Assembly (NCBI RefSeq): GCF_014648515.1
Contig: NZ_BMRG01000003.1
Span: forward strand, 91,696 to 149,071
Source of the DNA: Saccharothrix coeruleofusca
Lineage (GTDB): Bacteria > Actinomycetota > Actinomycetes > Mycobacteriales > Pseudonocardiaceae
Reading direction: 5' to 3'
DNA length: 57,376 nucleotides
The notes below the pieces were generated by a model. That model made no database searches and was not told the DNA's origin. It was given only the letters and a program-made list of their open reading frames with translations. The position numbers were made by a program, and so were the translations under genes. This document shows positions 1 through 6,920 of the stretch, one piece after another; the stretch's first letter is position 1, and each line of letters begins with the position of its first letter.

Positions 1-657
1 CTCCGCCTCGGCCTTGCTCGACGCCTCCTGCTCCGCCAGCGACTTCATCGCCTCGACGCGGCGGGCCGCCATCGCGATCTCGAAGTCCTCCTCGACGGTG
101 GCCCGCCGCTGCTGGGACTCCTCGTCCAGCTTCGCCGCCGCGTCGCGCGCCTCGCCGACGATGCGCTCGGCCTCGGCGCGGGCCTTCTCCAGCACGCCCC
201 GGTGCTCGGCCTCCATCTCGGTGCGGCGCTGGTCCTGCTCGGCGATGAGCTGCTCGTACCGCGCGCGCAGCGCGCTCGCGTCGGTCTCGGCCTTGGTCCT
301 GATGTGCCCGGCCTCGGCCTCGGCGCGCGCCTTGATCTCGGTGGCCTCGTCCTGGGCCAGGCGCAGCATCCGCTGCAGCCGCTCGCTCAGGCCCTCCAGC
401 GTGGTGGGCGGCAGGGACAGCCGCTCGACCTGGCCGCGCAGCTCCGCGACCTCCGAGCGGGCCGCTTCGAGCTGGCGCGCGAGGTCGTTGGTCTGCGAGA
501 CCGCCGCGTCGCGGTCGGCGGCCAGCAGCCGCAGGTCCGAGTCGAGGCGCTCCAGGTGGTCCTCGACCTGCCCGCGGTCGTAGCCGCGTTTGACGATGTC
601 GAAGCCGGAGCCCAGGGGGACAAGGTCACGGTCGTCGGCGAGGCCCATGGCGCTCAC
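1..657 (-). CDS. DivIVA-domain coiled-coil protein (C-terminus off the window)
   Basis: The visible 219 residues begin MSAMGLADDRDLVPLG followed from about residue 19 by FDIVKRGYDRGQVEDHL, the pattern of a DivIVA/Wag31 N-terminal motif. After that comes an almost uninterrupted heptad-like coiled coil rich in Glu, Ala, Arg and Gln (for example EQDQRRTEMEAEHRGVLEKA). DivIVA-type proteins are cytoplasmic scaffolds for polar growth or division; many actinomycete members are annotated as cellulose-binding or cytoskeletal coiled-coil proteins. The start is either GTG at 657, chosen for the GGGAGCGG upstream, or ATG at 648 in the same frame. The gene reads leftwards out of the window, so its length and C-terminal domain are unknown. 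A second protein with a similar N-terminal pattern lies at 53682-54404. The DivIVA relationship is an inference from motif and coiled coil. Confidence 0.8.
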   Translation of the reverse strand, partial: MSAMGLADDRDLVPLGSGFDIVKRGYDRGQVEDHLERLDSDLRLLAADRDAAVSQTNDLARQLEAARSEVAELRGQVERLSLPPTTLEGLSERLQRMLRLAQDEATEIKARAEAEAGHIRTKAETDASALRARYEQLIAEQDQRRTEMEAEHRGVLEKARAEAERIVGEARDAAAKLDEESQQRRATVEEDFEIAMAARRVEAMKSLAEQEASSKAEAE

Positions 658-715
658 GCTACCCGCTCCCGACGCGCGACCGGCACTGGCAGGTCGCGCA
701 TCGGTGCGATTTCCT

Positions 716-2029
716 TTACACGCCGCGGAAGCGGTTGATCTCCGCGAGGTGCGCGGCGCGCAGTTCCGGGTCGCGCACGCCCAGTCCCTCCTCGGGGGCG
801 AGGCACAGCACGCCGACCTTGCCCTGGTGGGCGTTGCGGTGCACGTCGTGGGCGGCCTGCCCGGTCTGCTCCATCGAGTACACCTTGGACAGTGTGGGGT
901 GAACGCGACCCTTGGCGATCAACCGGTTCGCCTCCCACGCCTCCCGGTAGTTGGCGAAGTGCGAGCCGATGATCCTCTTCAGGTTCATCCACAGGTAGCG
1001 GTTGTCGTACTGGTGCAGGTACCCGCTGGTCGAAGCGCACGTCACGATCGTGCCCCCCTTGCGGGCCACGTAAACACTGGCGCCGAAGGTCTCCCGGCCA
1101 GGGTGCTCGAAGACGATGTCGGGGTCCTCGCCCCCGGTCAGCTCCCGGATGCGCGCGCCGAAGCGCTTCCACTCCGCCGGGTCTTGGGTGTGCTCGTCCT
1201 TCCAGAACCGGTAGCCCTCCGCCGACCGGTCGATGACCAGCTCCGCGCCCATCCGGCGGCACAGCTCCGCCTTCTCCGGCGAGGAGACCACGCACACCGG
1301 CGTGGCGCCGCCGTTGAGCGCGAACTGCGTGGCGTAGGAGCCCAGCCCGCCCGAGGCGCCCCAGATGAGCACCGTGTCGCCCTGCTTCATGTTCGCCCCG
1401 TTGACCGAGACCAGCTGCCGGTAGGCGGTGGAGTTGACCAGGCCGGGGGAGGCGGCTTCCTCCCAGGTCAGGTGGCGCGGCATCGGCATCAGCTGGTTGG
1501 CCTTGACCAGCGCCAGCTCGGCCAGTCCGCCGAAGTTGGTCTCGAAGCCCCAGATGCGCTGCTCCGGGTCGAGCATGGTGTCGCCGTGCCCGTCCGGGTG
1601 CTCCAGCCGCACGTCCAGGCAGTGCGCCACGACCCGGTCACCGGGCTGCCACGCGCCCACCCCCGGCCCGGTGCGCAGCACCACGCCCGCCAGGTCCGAG
1701 CCGACCACGTGGTAGGGCAGGTCGTGCTTGCCGCCGTAGCGCTTGAGGAAGGCGAACGTGGGCAGCGGCTCGAAGATCGAGGTCCACACCGTGTTGTAGT
1801 TGATGGCGCTGGCCATCACCGCCACCAGCGCCTCGCCCGGCCCCACTTCCGGTGTGGGGACCTCGTCGACGTGCAGGGACTGGCGCGGGTCCTTGTCGCT
1901 GATGGCCAGGTCGCGGAACATGTCGGCTTCGTCGGCGTGCACGGTCACGCCCCGGTAGCTCTCGGGGACGGGCAGCGAGGCGAGGGCTTCGGGTTCGTCA
2001 CCGAGAATCGCGTCGAGGATCTTCTGCAC
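716..2029 (-). CDS. ccrA: Crotonyl-CoA carboxylase/reductase
   Basis: A 437-aa medium-chain dehydrogenase/reductase that reductively carboxylates crotonyl-CoA to ethylmalonyl-CoA with NADPH and CO2, supplying the ethylmalonyl-CoA pathway or polyketide extender units. The N-terminal GroES-like part holds GDRVVAHCLD, the Rossmann part holds GASGGLGSYATQFA (about residues 203-216), and the C-terminal part has the SGYLHQYDNRYLWMNLKRI segment typical of this family rather than of ordinary quinone reductases. Length fits the family. GTG at 2029 was chosen because GGAGGGAA lies about 5 nt upstream. A near-perfect palindrome (2068-2085) sits 39 nt before the start and is a likely operator. The methylmalonyl-CoA epimerase gene is upstream on the same strand, 95 bp away. 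Identification is firm; whether it serves carbon assimilation or secondary metabolism cannot be told from here. Confidence 0.95.
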   Translation of the reverse strand: MQKILDAILGDEPEALASLPVPESYRGVTVHADEADMFRDLAISDKDPRQSLHVDEVPTPEVGPGEALVAVMASAINYNTVWTSIFEPLPTFAFLKRYGGKHDLPYHVVGSDLAGVVLRTGPGVGAWQPGDRVVAHCLDVRLEHPDGHGDTMLDPEQRIWGFETNFGGLAELALVKANQLMPMPRHLTWEEAASPGLVNSTAYRQLVSVNGANMKQGDTVLIWGASGGLGSYATQFALNGGATPVCVVSSPEKAELCRRMGAELVIDRSAEGYRFWKDEHTQDPAEWKRFGARIRELTGGEDPDIVFEHPGRETFGASVYVARKGGTIVTCASTSGYLHQYDNRYLWMNLKRIIGSHFANYREAWEANRLIAKGRVHPTLSKVYSMEQTGQAAHDVHRNAHQGKVGVLCLAPEEGLGVRDPELRAAHLAEINRFRGV

Positions 2030-2067
2030 GGCGTTCCCTCCACTGGGGGGTGCGTTGAGTTGCCGGA

Positions 2068-2085
2068 GGTTACCCACGGGTAACC
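2068..2085. promoter_or_regulatory. Palindromic operator upstream of ccrA
   Basis: GGTTACCCACGGGTAACC has perfect 8-bp arms around a 2-bp centre, 39 nt upstream of the ccrA start. Its core TACCCACGGGTA fits the pattern TACY-N4-RGTA seen at five other sites in this window. A dimeric TetR-, GntR- or MarR-type regulator is inferred. Confidence 0.65.
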
Positions 2086-2124
2086 GATTCAGAGATCCTC
2101 GCTGTGAGCCAACGCACTGGCCGG

Positions 2125-2565
2125 TCAGTGCCCGGCGGCGGGCTCCACCAGCTCGACCAGCACGCCGCCCGCGTCCTTGGGGTGCACGAAGTTCACCCGG
2201 CTGCCCGCGGTGCCCCGCCGAGGGGACTGGTACAGCAGGCGCAACCCCTTGGCGCGCAACGCCTCCGCGGCAGCCTCCACATCGGACACCCGGTAGGCGA
2301 GCTGCTGCAGACCGGGACCGGACCGGCCGATGAACTTGGCGATCGTCGATTCCGGGGTCAGCGGCGCCAGCAGCTGGATCGCCGTCCCTTCGGGGTCGCC
2401 CGGCGCGCGCAGCATGGCCTCGCGCACGCCCTGCTCCTCGTTGACCTCCTCGTGCGCCACTTCGAGGCCGAAGTGCTCGACGTGGAAGGCGATGGCGGCG
2501 TCCAGGTCGGGCACGGCGATCCCGACGTGGTCGACAGCGGTGACGAACTCGCGCAGCTGCTCCAT
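2125..2565 (-). CDS. mce: Methylmalonyl-CoA epimerase
   Basis: A 146-aa vicinal-oxygen-chelate (glyoxalase-fold) protein that would interconvert the (2R) and (2S) epimers of methylmalonyl-CoA. It has the two expected beta-alpha-beta modules: VDHVGIAVPDLDAAI (metal-ligand His near residue 12), EEVNEEQGVREAML, TAIQLLAPL (ligand Gln), PRRGTAGSRVNFVHPKDAGG and LVELVEP (ligand Glu). The position of the usual second His (GxHHxA in classical enzymes) reads GLQQLAYRV here; as I recall, mycobacterial homologues also carry QQ, so it is probably a lineage variant rather than a defect. ATG at 2565 was chosen as the first start giving a normal N-terminus. The gene is divergent from the thiolase gene and on the same strand as ccrA, in an acyl-CoA cluster that also contains meaB. 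Confidence 0.93.
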   Translation of the reverse strand: MEQLREFVTAVDHVGIAVPDLDAAIAFHVEHFGLEVAHEEVNEEQGVREAMLRAPGDPEGTAIQLLAPLTPESTIAKFIGRSGPGLQQLAYRVSDVEAAAEALRAKGLRLLYQSPRRGTAGSRVNFVHPKDAGGVLVELVEPAAGH

Positions 2566-2623
2566 GTCCCGGCACCCTAGCCACCGAATCGGTGCAGGCC
2601 ACGCTGTGCGGCGCCTCACAGGC

Positions 2624-2635
2624 TACCGGGCGGTA
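2624..2635. promoter_or_regulatory. Candidate operator in the mce/thiolase divergent promoter region
   Basis: TACCGGGCGGTA has 5-bp arms (TACCG/CGGTA) around GG and lies between the divergent starts at 2565 and 2689. It matches the TACY-N4-RGTA pattern also seen before ccrA, echA and etfB. One dimer bound here could control both directions. Confidence 0.55.
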
Positions 2636-2688
2636 ACGCTCGGTATCGTGACAGGTTAACAACCGCTCACACTCGCGTGGAGGCCGCT

Positions 2689-3876
2689 GTGTCCGGTTCC
2701 GTCATCGTCGCCGGGGCCCGCACCCCGATGGGTCGACTGCTCGGTTCGCTGAAGGACTTCTCCGGCGCCCAGCTCGGCGGCGTCGCGATCAAGGCGGCGC
2801 TGGAGCGGGCGGGCGTCGCCCCCGAGCAGGTCCAGTACGTGATCATGGGCCAGGTGCTCACCGCGGGCGCGGGCCAGATCCCGGCCCGCCAGGCCGCGGC
2901 GCAGGCGGGCATCCCGATGACGGTGCCCGCGCTGACCATCAACAAGGTGTGCCTGTCCGGCCTCGACGCCATCGCGCTGGCCGACCAGCTCATCCGCGCG
3001 GGCGAGTTCGACGTGGTGGTCGCGGGCGGCCAGGAGTCCATGACCCAGGCCCCGCACCTGCTGCCCAAGTCGCGCGGCGGCTTCAAGTTCGGCGACGTCA
3101 CCATGCTCGACCACATGTCCCACGACGGCCTGTTCTGCGCGTTCGACCAGGTCGCCATGGGCGCGTCCACGGAGAAGCACAACGCCCGCTACGGCGTCAC
3201 CCGCGAGGAGCAGGACGCCTTCGCCGCGCGCTCGCACCAGCTGGCCGCCAAGGCCGCCCGGAACGGCGTGTTCGACGAGGAGATCACCCCGGTCGCCATC
3301 CCGCAGCGCAAGGGCGAGCCGGTGCTGTTCAGCACCGACGAGGGCGTGCGCCCCGACACCACCGCGGAGACCCTGGCCAAGCTGCGCCCGGCCTTCGCCG
3401 CCGACGGCACCATCACCGCGGGCTCGGCCTCGCAGATCTCCGACGGCGCGGCGGCGGTGGTCGTGATGAGCAAGGCCAAGGCCGAGGAGCTGGGGCTGAG
3501 CTGGCTGGCCGAGATCGGCGCGCACGGCGTCGTGGCGGGCCCGGACGCCAGCCTGCACGAGCAGCCGTCCAACGCGATCAAGGCCGCCTGCGCCAAGGAG
3601 GGCATCGACCCGGCGCGGCTGGACCTGGTCGAGATCAACGAGGCGTTCGCCGCGGTCGGCGTCGTCTCCACCAAGCAGCTCGGCATCGCCGAGGACAAGG
3701 TCAACGTCAACGGCGGCGCGATCGCCCTGGGTCACCCGATCGGCATGTCCGGGGCCCGCATCGCGCTGCACCTGGCCCTGGAGCTCAAGCGCCGCGGCGG
3801 CGGCGTGGGCGCGGCGGCCCTGTGCGGCGGCGGCGGCCAGGGCGACGCGCTGATCGTGCGCGTGCCCAAGGGCTGA
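2689..3876 (+). CDS. Acetyl-CoA C-acetyltransferase (thiolase)
   Basis: A 395-aa thiolase (thiolytic or biosynthetic, acetyl-CoA + acyl-CoA to 3-ketoacyl-CoA). The nucleophilic Cys lies in [13 protein letters not shown] (about residue 88), the catalytic His in [17 protein letters not shown], and the second Cys in [13 protein letters not shown], all in the expected order for a homotetrameric type II thiolase. GTG at 2689 is preferred over the in-frame GTG at 2677, because the latter overlaps a GTGGAGG Shine-Dalgarno sequence that sits at the right distance from 2689. meaB starts 1 nt after its stop, so the two are cotranscribed. Together with ccrA it could provide the first step from acetyl-CoA to butyryl/ethylmalonyl-CoA. 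It corresponds in position to fadA4 beside the epimerase gene in M. tuberculosis. Confidence 0.93.
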   Translation: MSGSVIVAGARTPMGRLLGSLKDFSGAQLGGVAIKAALERAGVAPEQVQYVIMGQVLTAGAGQIPARQAAAQAGIPMTVPALTINKVCLSGLDAIALADQLIRAGEFDVVVAGGQESMTQAPHLLPKSRGGFKFGDVTMLDHMSHDGLFCAFDQVAMGASTEKHNARYGVTREEQDAFAARSHQLAAKAARNGVFDEEITPVAIPQRKGEPVLFSTDEGVRPDTTAETLAKLRPAFAADGTITAGSASQISDGAAAVVVMSKAKAEELGLSWLAEIGAHGVVAGPDASLHEQPSNAIKAACAKEGIDPARLDLVEINEAFAAVGVVSTKQLGIAEDKVNVNGGAIALGHPIGMSGARIALHLALELKRRGGGVGAAALCGGGGQGDALIVRVPKG

Positions 3877-3877
3877 G

Positions 3878-4846
3878 GTGGCCCGCACCGCTGACGTGGC
3901 GGAACTGGTCGACCGCGCGCGTGCCGGACAACCGCGCGCGGTCGCCAGGCTGATCTCCCTGGTCGAGCAGGCGGGGCCGAGGCTGCGCGAGGTCGCGCGG
4001 GCGCTCGCGCCGTTCACCGGGCGCGCCAGGGTGGTCGGCCTGACCGGCGCCCCCGGCGTCGGCAAGTCCACCTCCACCTCCGCGCTGGTCCGGGCGCTGC
4101 GCGCGCGAGGCGAGCGGGTCGGGGTGCTGGCGGTGGACCCGTCCTCGCCGTTCTCCGGCGGCGCGCTGCTGGGCGACCGGGTGCGGATGGGCGAGCACGC
4201 GGGCGACCCCGGCGTGTTCATCCGCTCCATGGCCACCAGGGGCCACCTGGGCGGGCTGTCCTGGGCCACGCCGCAGGCGCTGCGGGTGCTCGACGCCGCG
4301 GGCTTCGACGTGGTGCTGGTGGAGACCGTCGGGGTGGGCCAGTCCGAGGTCGAGGTGGTCGCGCTGGCCGACACCGCGGTGGTGCTGCTCGCGCCGGGCA
4401 TGGGCGACGGGGTGCAGGCGGCCAAGGCGGGCATCCTGGAGATCGCCGACGTGCTCGTGGTCAACAAGGCCGACCGCGACGGCGCCGACGCCACCGTCCG
4501 CGACCTCAAGCACGCGCTGTCCCTCGGCCGCCGCGAGCGCGAGGCCGGGCTGTGGCGGCCCCCGGTGGTGCGCACCGTCGCGGCCACCGGCCAGGGCGTG
4601 GCCGACGTGGTGGCGGCGATCGACGCGCACCGGGACTGGCTGGTCGGCCGGGGCGAGCTGGAGCGCCGCCGCACGCGCCGGGCGGCGGGCGAGGTGGAGG
4701 CCATCGCGGTGGCGCGGCTGCGGGCGGGTTTCGCGGGCCGGGTCGGCGGGGCCGCGCTGGAGGCGCTGGCCAGGCGGGTGGCGGCGGGCGAGCTGGACCC
4801 GTACGCGGCGGCCGACCGGCTGCTGGCGGGTCCGCCGGACCGCTGA
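3878..4846 (+). CDS. meaB: Methylmalonyl-CoA mutase-associated GTPase MeaB
   Basis: A 322-aa G3E-family GTPase that loads and protects the adenosylcobalamin cofactor of methylmalonyl-CoA mutase-type enzymes. Walker A is GAPGVGKST (about residues 55-63), followed by the family signature VDPSSPFSGGALLGDRVRM, switch-region VETVGVGQSE and the NKAD base-specificity motif. The C-terminus has the usual helical dimerisation segment (GELERRRTRRAAGEVEAIAV). The gene starts 1 nt after the thiolase stop and probably depends on translational coupling, since no separate Shine-Dalgarno is clear. No mutase subunit genes are in the window, so the partner is encoded elsewhere; it could also serve ethylmalonyl-CoA mutase given the adjacent ccrA. 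Confident by motif. Confidence 0.94.
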   Translation: MARTADVAELVDRARAGQPRAVARLISLVEQAGPRLREVARALAPFTGRARVVGLTGAPGVGKSTSTSALVRALRARGERVGVLAVDPSSPFSGGALLGDRVRMGEHAGDPGVFIRSMATRGHLGGLSWATPQALRVLDAAGFDVVLVETVGVGQSEVEVVALADTAVVLLAPGMGDGVQAAKAGILEIADVLVVNKADRDGADATVRDLKHALSLGRREREAGLWRPPVVRTVAATGQGVADVVAAIDAHRDWLVGRGELERRRTRRAAGEVEAIAVARLRAGFAGRVGGAALEALARRVAAGELDPYAAADRLLAGPPDR

Positions 4847-4895
4847 CCCCCGGAAGTGGTTGACTGCCGGGCGGACCGGCGGCGAAGGGGGAGAC

Positions 4896-5477
4896 GTGGA
4901 CCAGGTCGTGGTGGACATCGGCACCCGCGACAGCAGGCGGGTGGTGGTGGGCGGTGTGGTGGCCCTGTTCTTCGGGCTGTCCGGCCTGGCGGGCGCGGTC
5001 ATCGCGTTCCGGGACGGCGAACCCGTCGGCGGGAGCGTCGCGCTGGTCATCGGGCTGGTGCTGACCGCCATCCCGGTGCTGGTGCTGGTGTCCTGGAAGA
5101 AGGTCTCCCGGCCGCGCCTGCTGGTGCTGGAGGTGCCCGGCGTGCGGTGGGACGACCCGCAGGGCACGCCGTGGGCGGTGCCGTGGCACGAGCTCTCGGC
5201 GGTGTCGGTCTCGCGCACCCGCGAGCGCGTCACCAGCCTGGCCACCCTGCTGCTGCGCAAGACCATGGTGCGGCTGGACCTGTTCCCCGCCGACCCGAAC
5301 GCCTTCCGCGCCCGGCACCCCGGCATGGCGCACCTGGCCCGCCCGGACGGCCGGTACCGGGTGCCGCTGGGCGACGCGGCCCGGCTGGTGCCGGTGCTGG
5401 ACCGGGCGGCCACCCGCTACGCGCCGCGCCTGTACCGGGGTGTTCAGGACGAGGGGTTCACCGTCGGGCTCACGTGA
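4896..5477 (+). CDS. Two-TM membrane protein with a cytoplasmic PH-like region, unknown function
   Basis: A 193-aa protein with two hydrophobic helices at about residues 16-38 (VVVGGVVALFFGLSGLAGAV) and 50-68 (SVALVIGLVLTAIPVLVLVS), then a soluble domain with alternating strands (LLVLEVPGVRWDDPQGTPWAVPWHELSAVSVS) of the bacterial PH-like type often seen in small actinomycete membrane proteins. GTG at 4896 follows AAGGGGGAG and is preferred over the in-frame start at 4860. Its last 34 bp overlap the convergent N-acetyltransferase gene. No enzyme motif is visible and I do not recognise a function. Confidence 0.75.
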   Translation: MDQVVVDIGTRDSRRVVVGGVVALFFGLSGLAGAVIAFRDGEPVGGSVALVIGLVLTAIPVLVLVSWKKVSRPRLLVLEVPGVRWDDPQGTPWAVPWHELSAVSVSRTRERVTSLATLLLRKTMVRLDLFPADPNAFRARHPGMAHLARPDGRYRVPLGDAARLVPVLDRAATRYAPRLYRGVQDEGFTVGLT

Positions 5478-6295
5478 GCCTCGTGCTGGGCGACCGCCTT
5501 GGCCCACAGGATTTTCCGCTCGTGCGCGGGGAAGGTGAGGCCGAAGACGTCGGCCAGCGCGGCGGACCAGTCCGCCTCGCGCTCCAGCACCGTGCTCGTC
5601 GTCGTCCCGGAGATCCGCGACAGCGTCAGCGCGCGCAGCACGTCCCGCCCGCCGCCGTCGACCCGCAGCACGCCGAAGGTCCGCACGAAGCCGGACTCCG
5701 GTGACGTCGACAGCTCCAGGTGCTTGTCGGCGAAGTCGGCCATCCGCGCGGTCGCCGTCGAGAAGTCCATGCCGTGGAAGCCGCCGCGCGGGTCGTGGTC
5801 GAACCGCCACCCGTCGGTGACCTCCGAGCGCCGCAGCCGGAAGGTGAACGGTCCCTGCCGGTGGACGCCCTCGCGCAGCGGCAGCGGCGAGTGCGGCCCG
5901 TCGCCCATGCCCGCGTCGACCAGCCACACCTCGTCGGAGTCGGGCAAGTCCCGCACGGTCAGCGCGAGGTGGCCGTGGCCGACCCCGGCGGGCGAGTCCG
6001 GGTGGCCCTGCACGCCGCCGGGGTGCAGGGCCACCCGGTAGCCCAGGGCGCGCAGCAGTTCGGCGAGCGCGCCGTTGAGGTGGAAGCAGTAGCCGCCGCG
6101 GCGCAGCCGGACGATCCGGTCTGCGGAGACCAGCGGATCGAGCGGGGTCAACCGGCCCAGCTGGATCTCCACCGCCTCGTAGGGCACGCGCTCGACGAAG
6201 GCCCGGTGCAGCCGCCCCAGCGCCGCCACGCCGGGAGGTTCTGCCTCCGTCACGCCGAGTCTCCGCAGGAAAGCCGGCACGTCGAGGATTCGCAC
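5444..6295 (-). CDS. nat: Arylamine N-acetyltransferase
   Basis: A 283-aa cytosolic enzyme transferring acetyl from acetyl-CoA to aromatic amines or hydrazines. The Cys-His-Asp triad is visible: Cys in RLRRGGYCFHLNGAL, His in GVGHGHLALTV and Asp in WLVDAGMGDG. The family N-terminus VPFEAI appears as VPYEAVEIQLGRLTPL. Length fits bacterial NATs (about 280 aa). GTG at 6295 is preceded by GGGGGAA and removes a poorly conserved N-terminal extension. The 3' end overlaps the convergent membrane-protein gene by 34 bp. In mycobacteria NAT sits in a steroid-degradation operon; no such genes are seen here, so the natural substrate is open. Confidence 0.93.
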   Translation of the reverse strand: MRILDVPAFLRRLGVTEAEPPGVAALGRLHRAFVERVPYEAVEIQLGRLTPLDPLVSADRIVRLRRGGYCFHLNGALAELLRALGYRVALHPGGVQGHPDSPAGVGHGHLALTVRDLPDSDEVWLVDAGMGDGPHSPLPLREGVHRQGPFTFRLRRSEVTDGWRFDHDPRGGFHGMDFSTATARMADFADKHLELSTSPESGFVRTFGVLRVDGGGRDVLRALTLSRISGTTTSTVLEREADWSAALADVFGLTFPAHERKILWAKAVAQHEAHVSPTVNPSS

Positions 6296-6327
6296 GGAAA
6301 TTCCCCCAAGCGGGTGGTAAAAGGAAG

Positions 6328-6343
6328 CCGGGACTTCCGACTC
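6328..6343 (+). promoter_or_regulatory. Weak DevR/DosR-like half-site
   Basis: CCGGGACTTCCGACTC resembles one good arm (GGGACT) and one degenerate arm of the dormancy-regulator box. It lies about 63 bp before the flavin-oxidase-fold gene whose relatives are often in DevR regulons, and close to devSR itself. The match is partial, so this is only a hypothesis. Confidence 0.25.
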
Positions 6344-6405
6344 TAGGCAGCGACGACCACACAGCCGACGGTATGGGTACGGCAATTGGGGGATAAGAGG
6401 CGCCA

Positions 6406-6804
6406 ATGTACGACGCGGCTGGTCTGGAGGTGCTGTCCCGTGAGGAGTGCCTGCGGCTGCTCGCCCGCACCCCCGTGGGCAGGCTGGTCTTCACCGACCG
6501 CGCGCTGCCCGCGGCGCACCCCGTGGTGTACGCGCTGGACGGCGAGTCCGTGGTGATGCGGCTGCCCGAGGGCAGCGCCGCGCTCACCGCCCGCGACACC
6601 GTCGTGGCGTTCGAGATCGACGACCTGGCGCACGACCTGTCCAAGGGCTGGAGCGTGCTGGCGGTGGGGCACGTGTCCGAGGTGTCCGACCGCTGCGAGC
6701 TGGCCCGGCTGGACGGGCTGGGGCTGCCCTCGCGCGGCTGGGGCGGCGGCGACCACTACCTGGTGGTCGAGCTGGAGCTGCTCACCGGCCGCCGCATTCC
6801 CTAG
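6406..6804 (+). CDS. Pyridoxamine 5'-phosphate oxidase-fold flavin/F420-binding protein
   Basis: A 132-aa split-barrel protein of the PPOX-like superfamily. It opens with LSREECLRLLARTPVGRLVF, the standard N-terminus of the short PPOX-like proteins, followed by AAHPVVYALDGESVVMRLPEG and VVAFEIDDL strands, ending in the VVELELLTGRRI strand. Such proteins bind FMN or F420 and reduce small molecules; the substrate is unknown. In mycobacteria short PPOX proteins belong to the dormancy (DosR) regulon, and here the gene lies about 0.1 kb upstream of a DevS/DevR-type pair on the same strand, which supports a redox-stress role. ATG at 6406 is the only good start. No strong Shine-Dalgarno is seen. Confidence 0.85.
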   Translation: MYDAAGLEVLSREECLRLLARTPVGRLVFTDRALPAAHPVVYALDGESVVMRLPEGSAALTARDTVVAFEIDDLAHDLSKGWSVLAVGHVSEVSDRCELARLDGLGLPSRGWGGGDHYLVVELELLTGRRIP

Positions 6805-6920
6805 CCGCACTGGGTGCGTTCCCCAGACGTATCCCCTGATCGTGTCCCACTCACGCCCCCTAGGGCGGTACCCCCGCCAGGCGCTAACCTCGAAGCTCGC
6901 CTGCTGGGAGGGTGGGTCGG

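Noticed and set aside
14-738. Long open frames on the strand opposite the coiled-coil and ccrA genes
   Set aside because: High-GC shadow frames; their translations are low-complexity Arg/Ala/Ser-rich, with no motif, while the opposite strand gives recognisable proteins.
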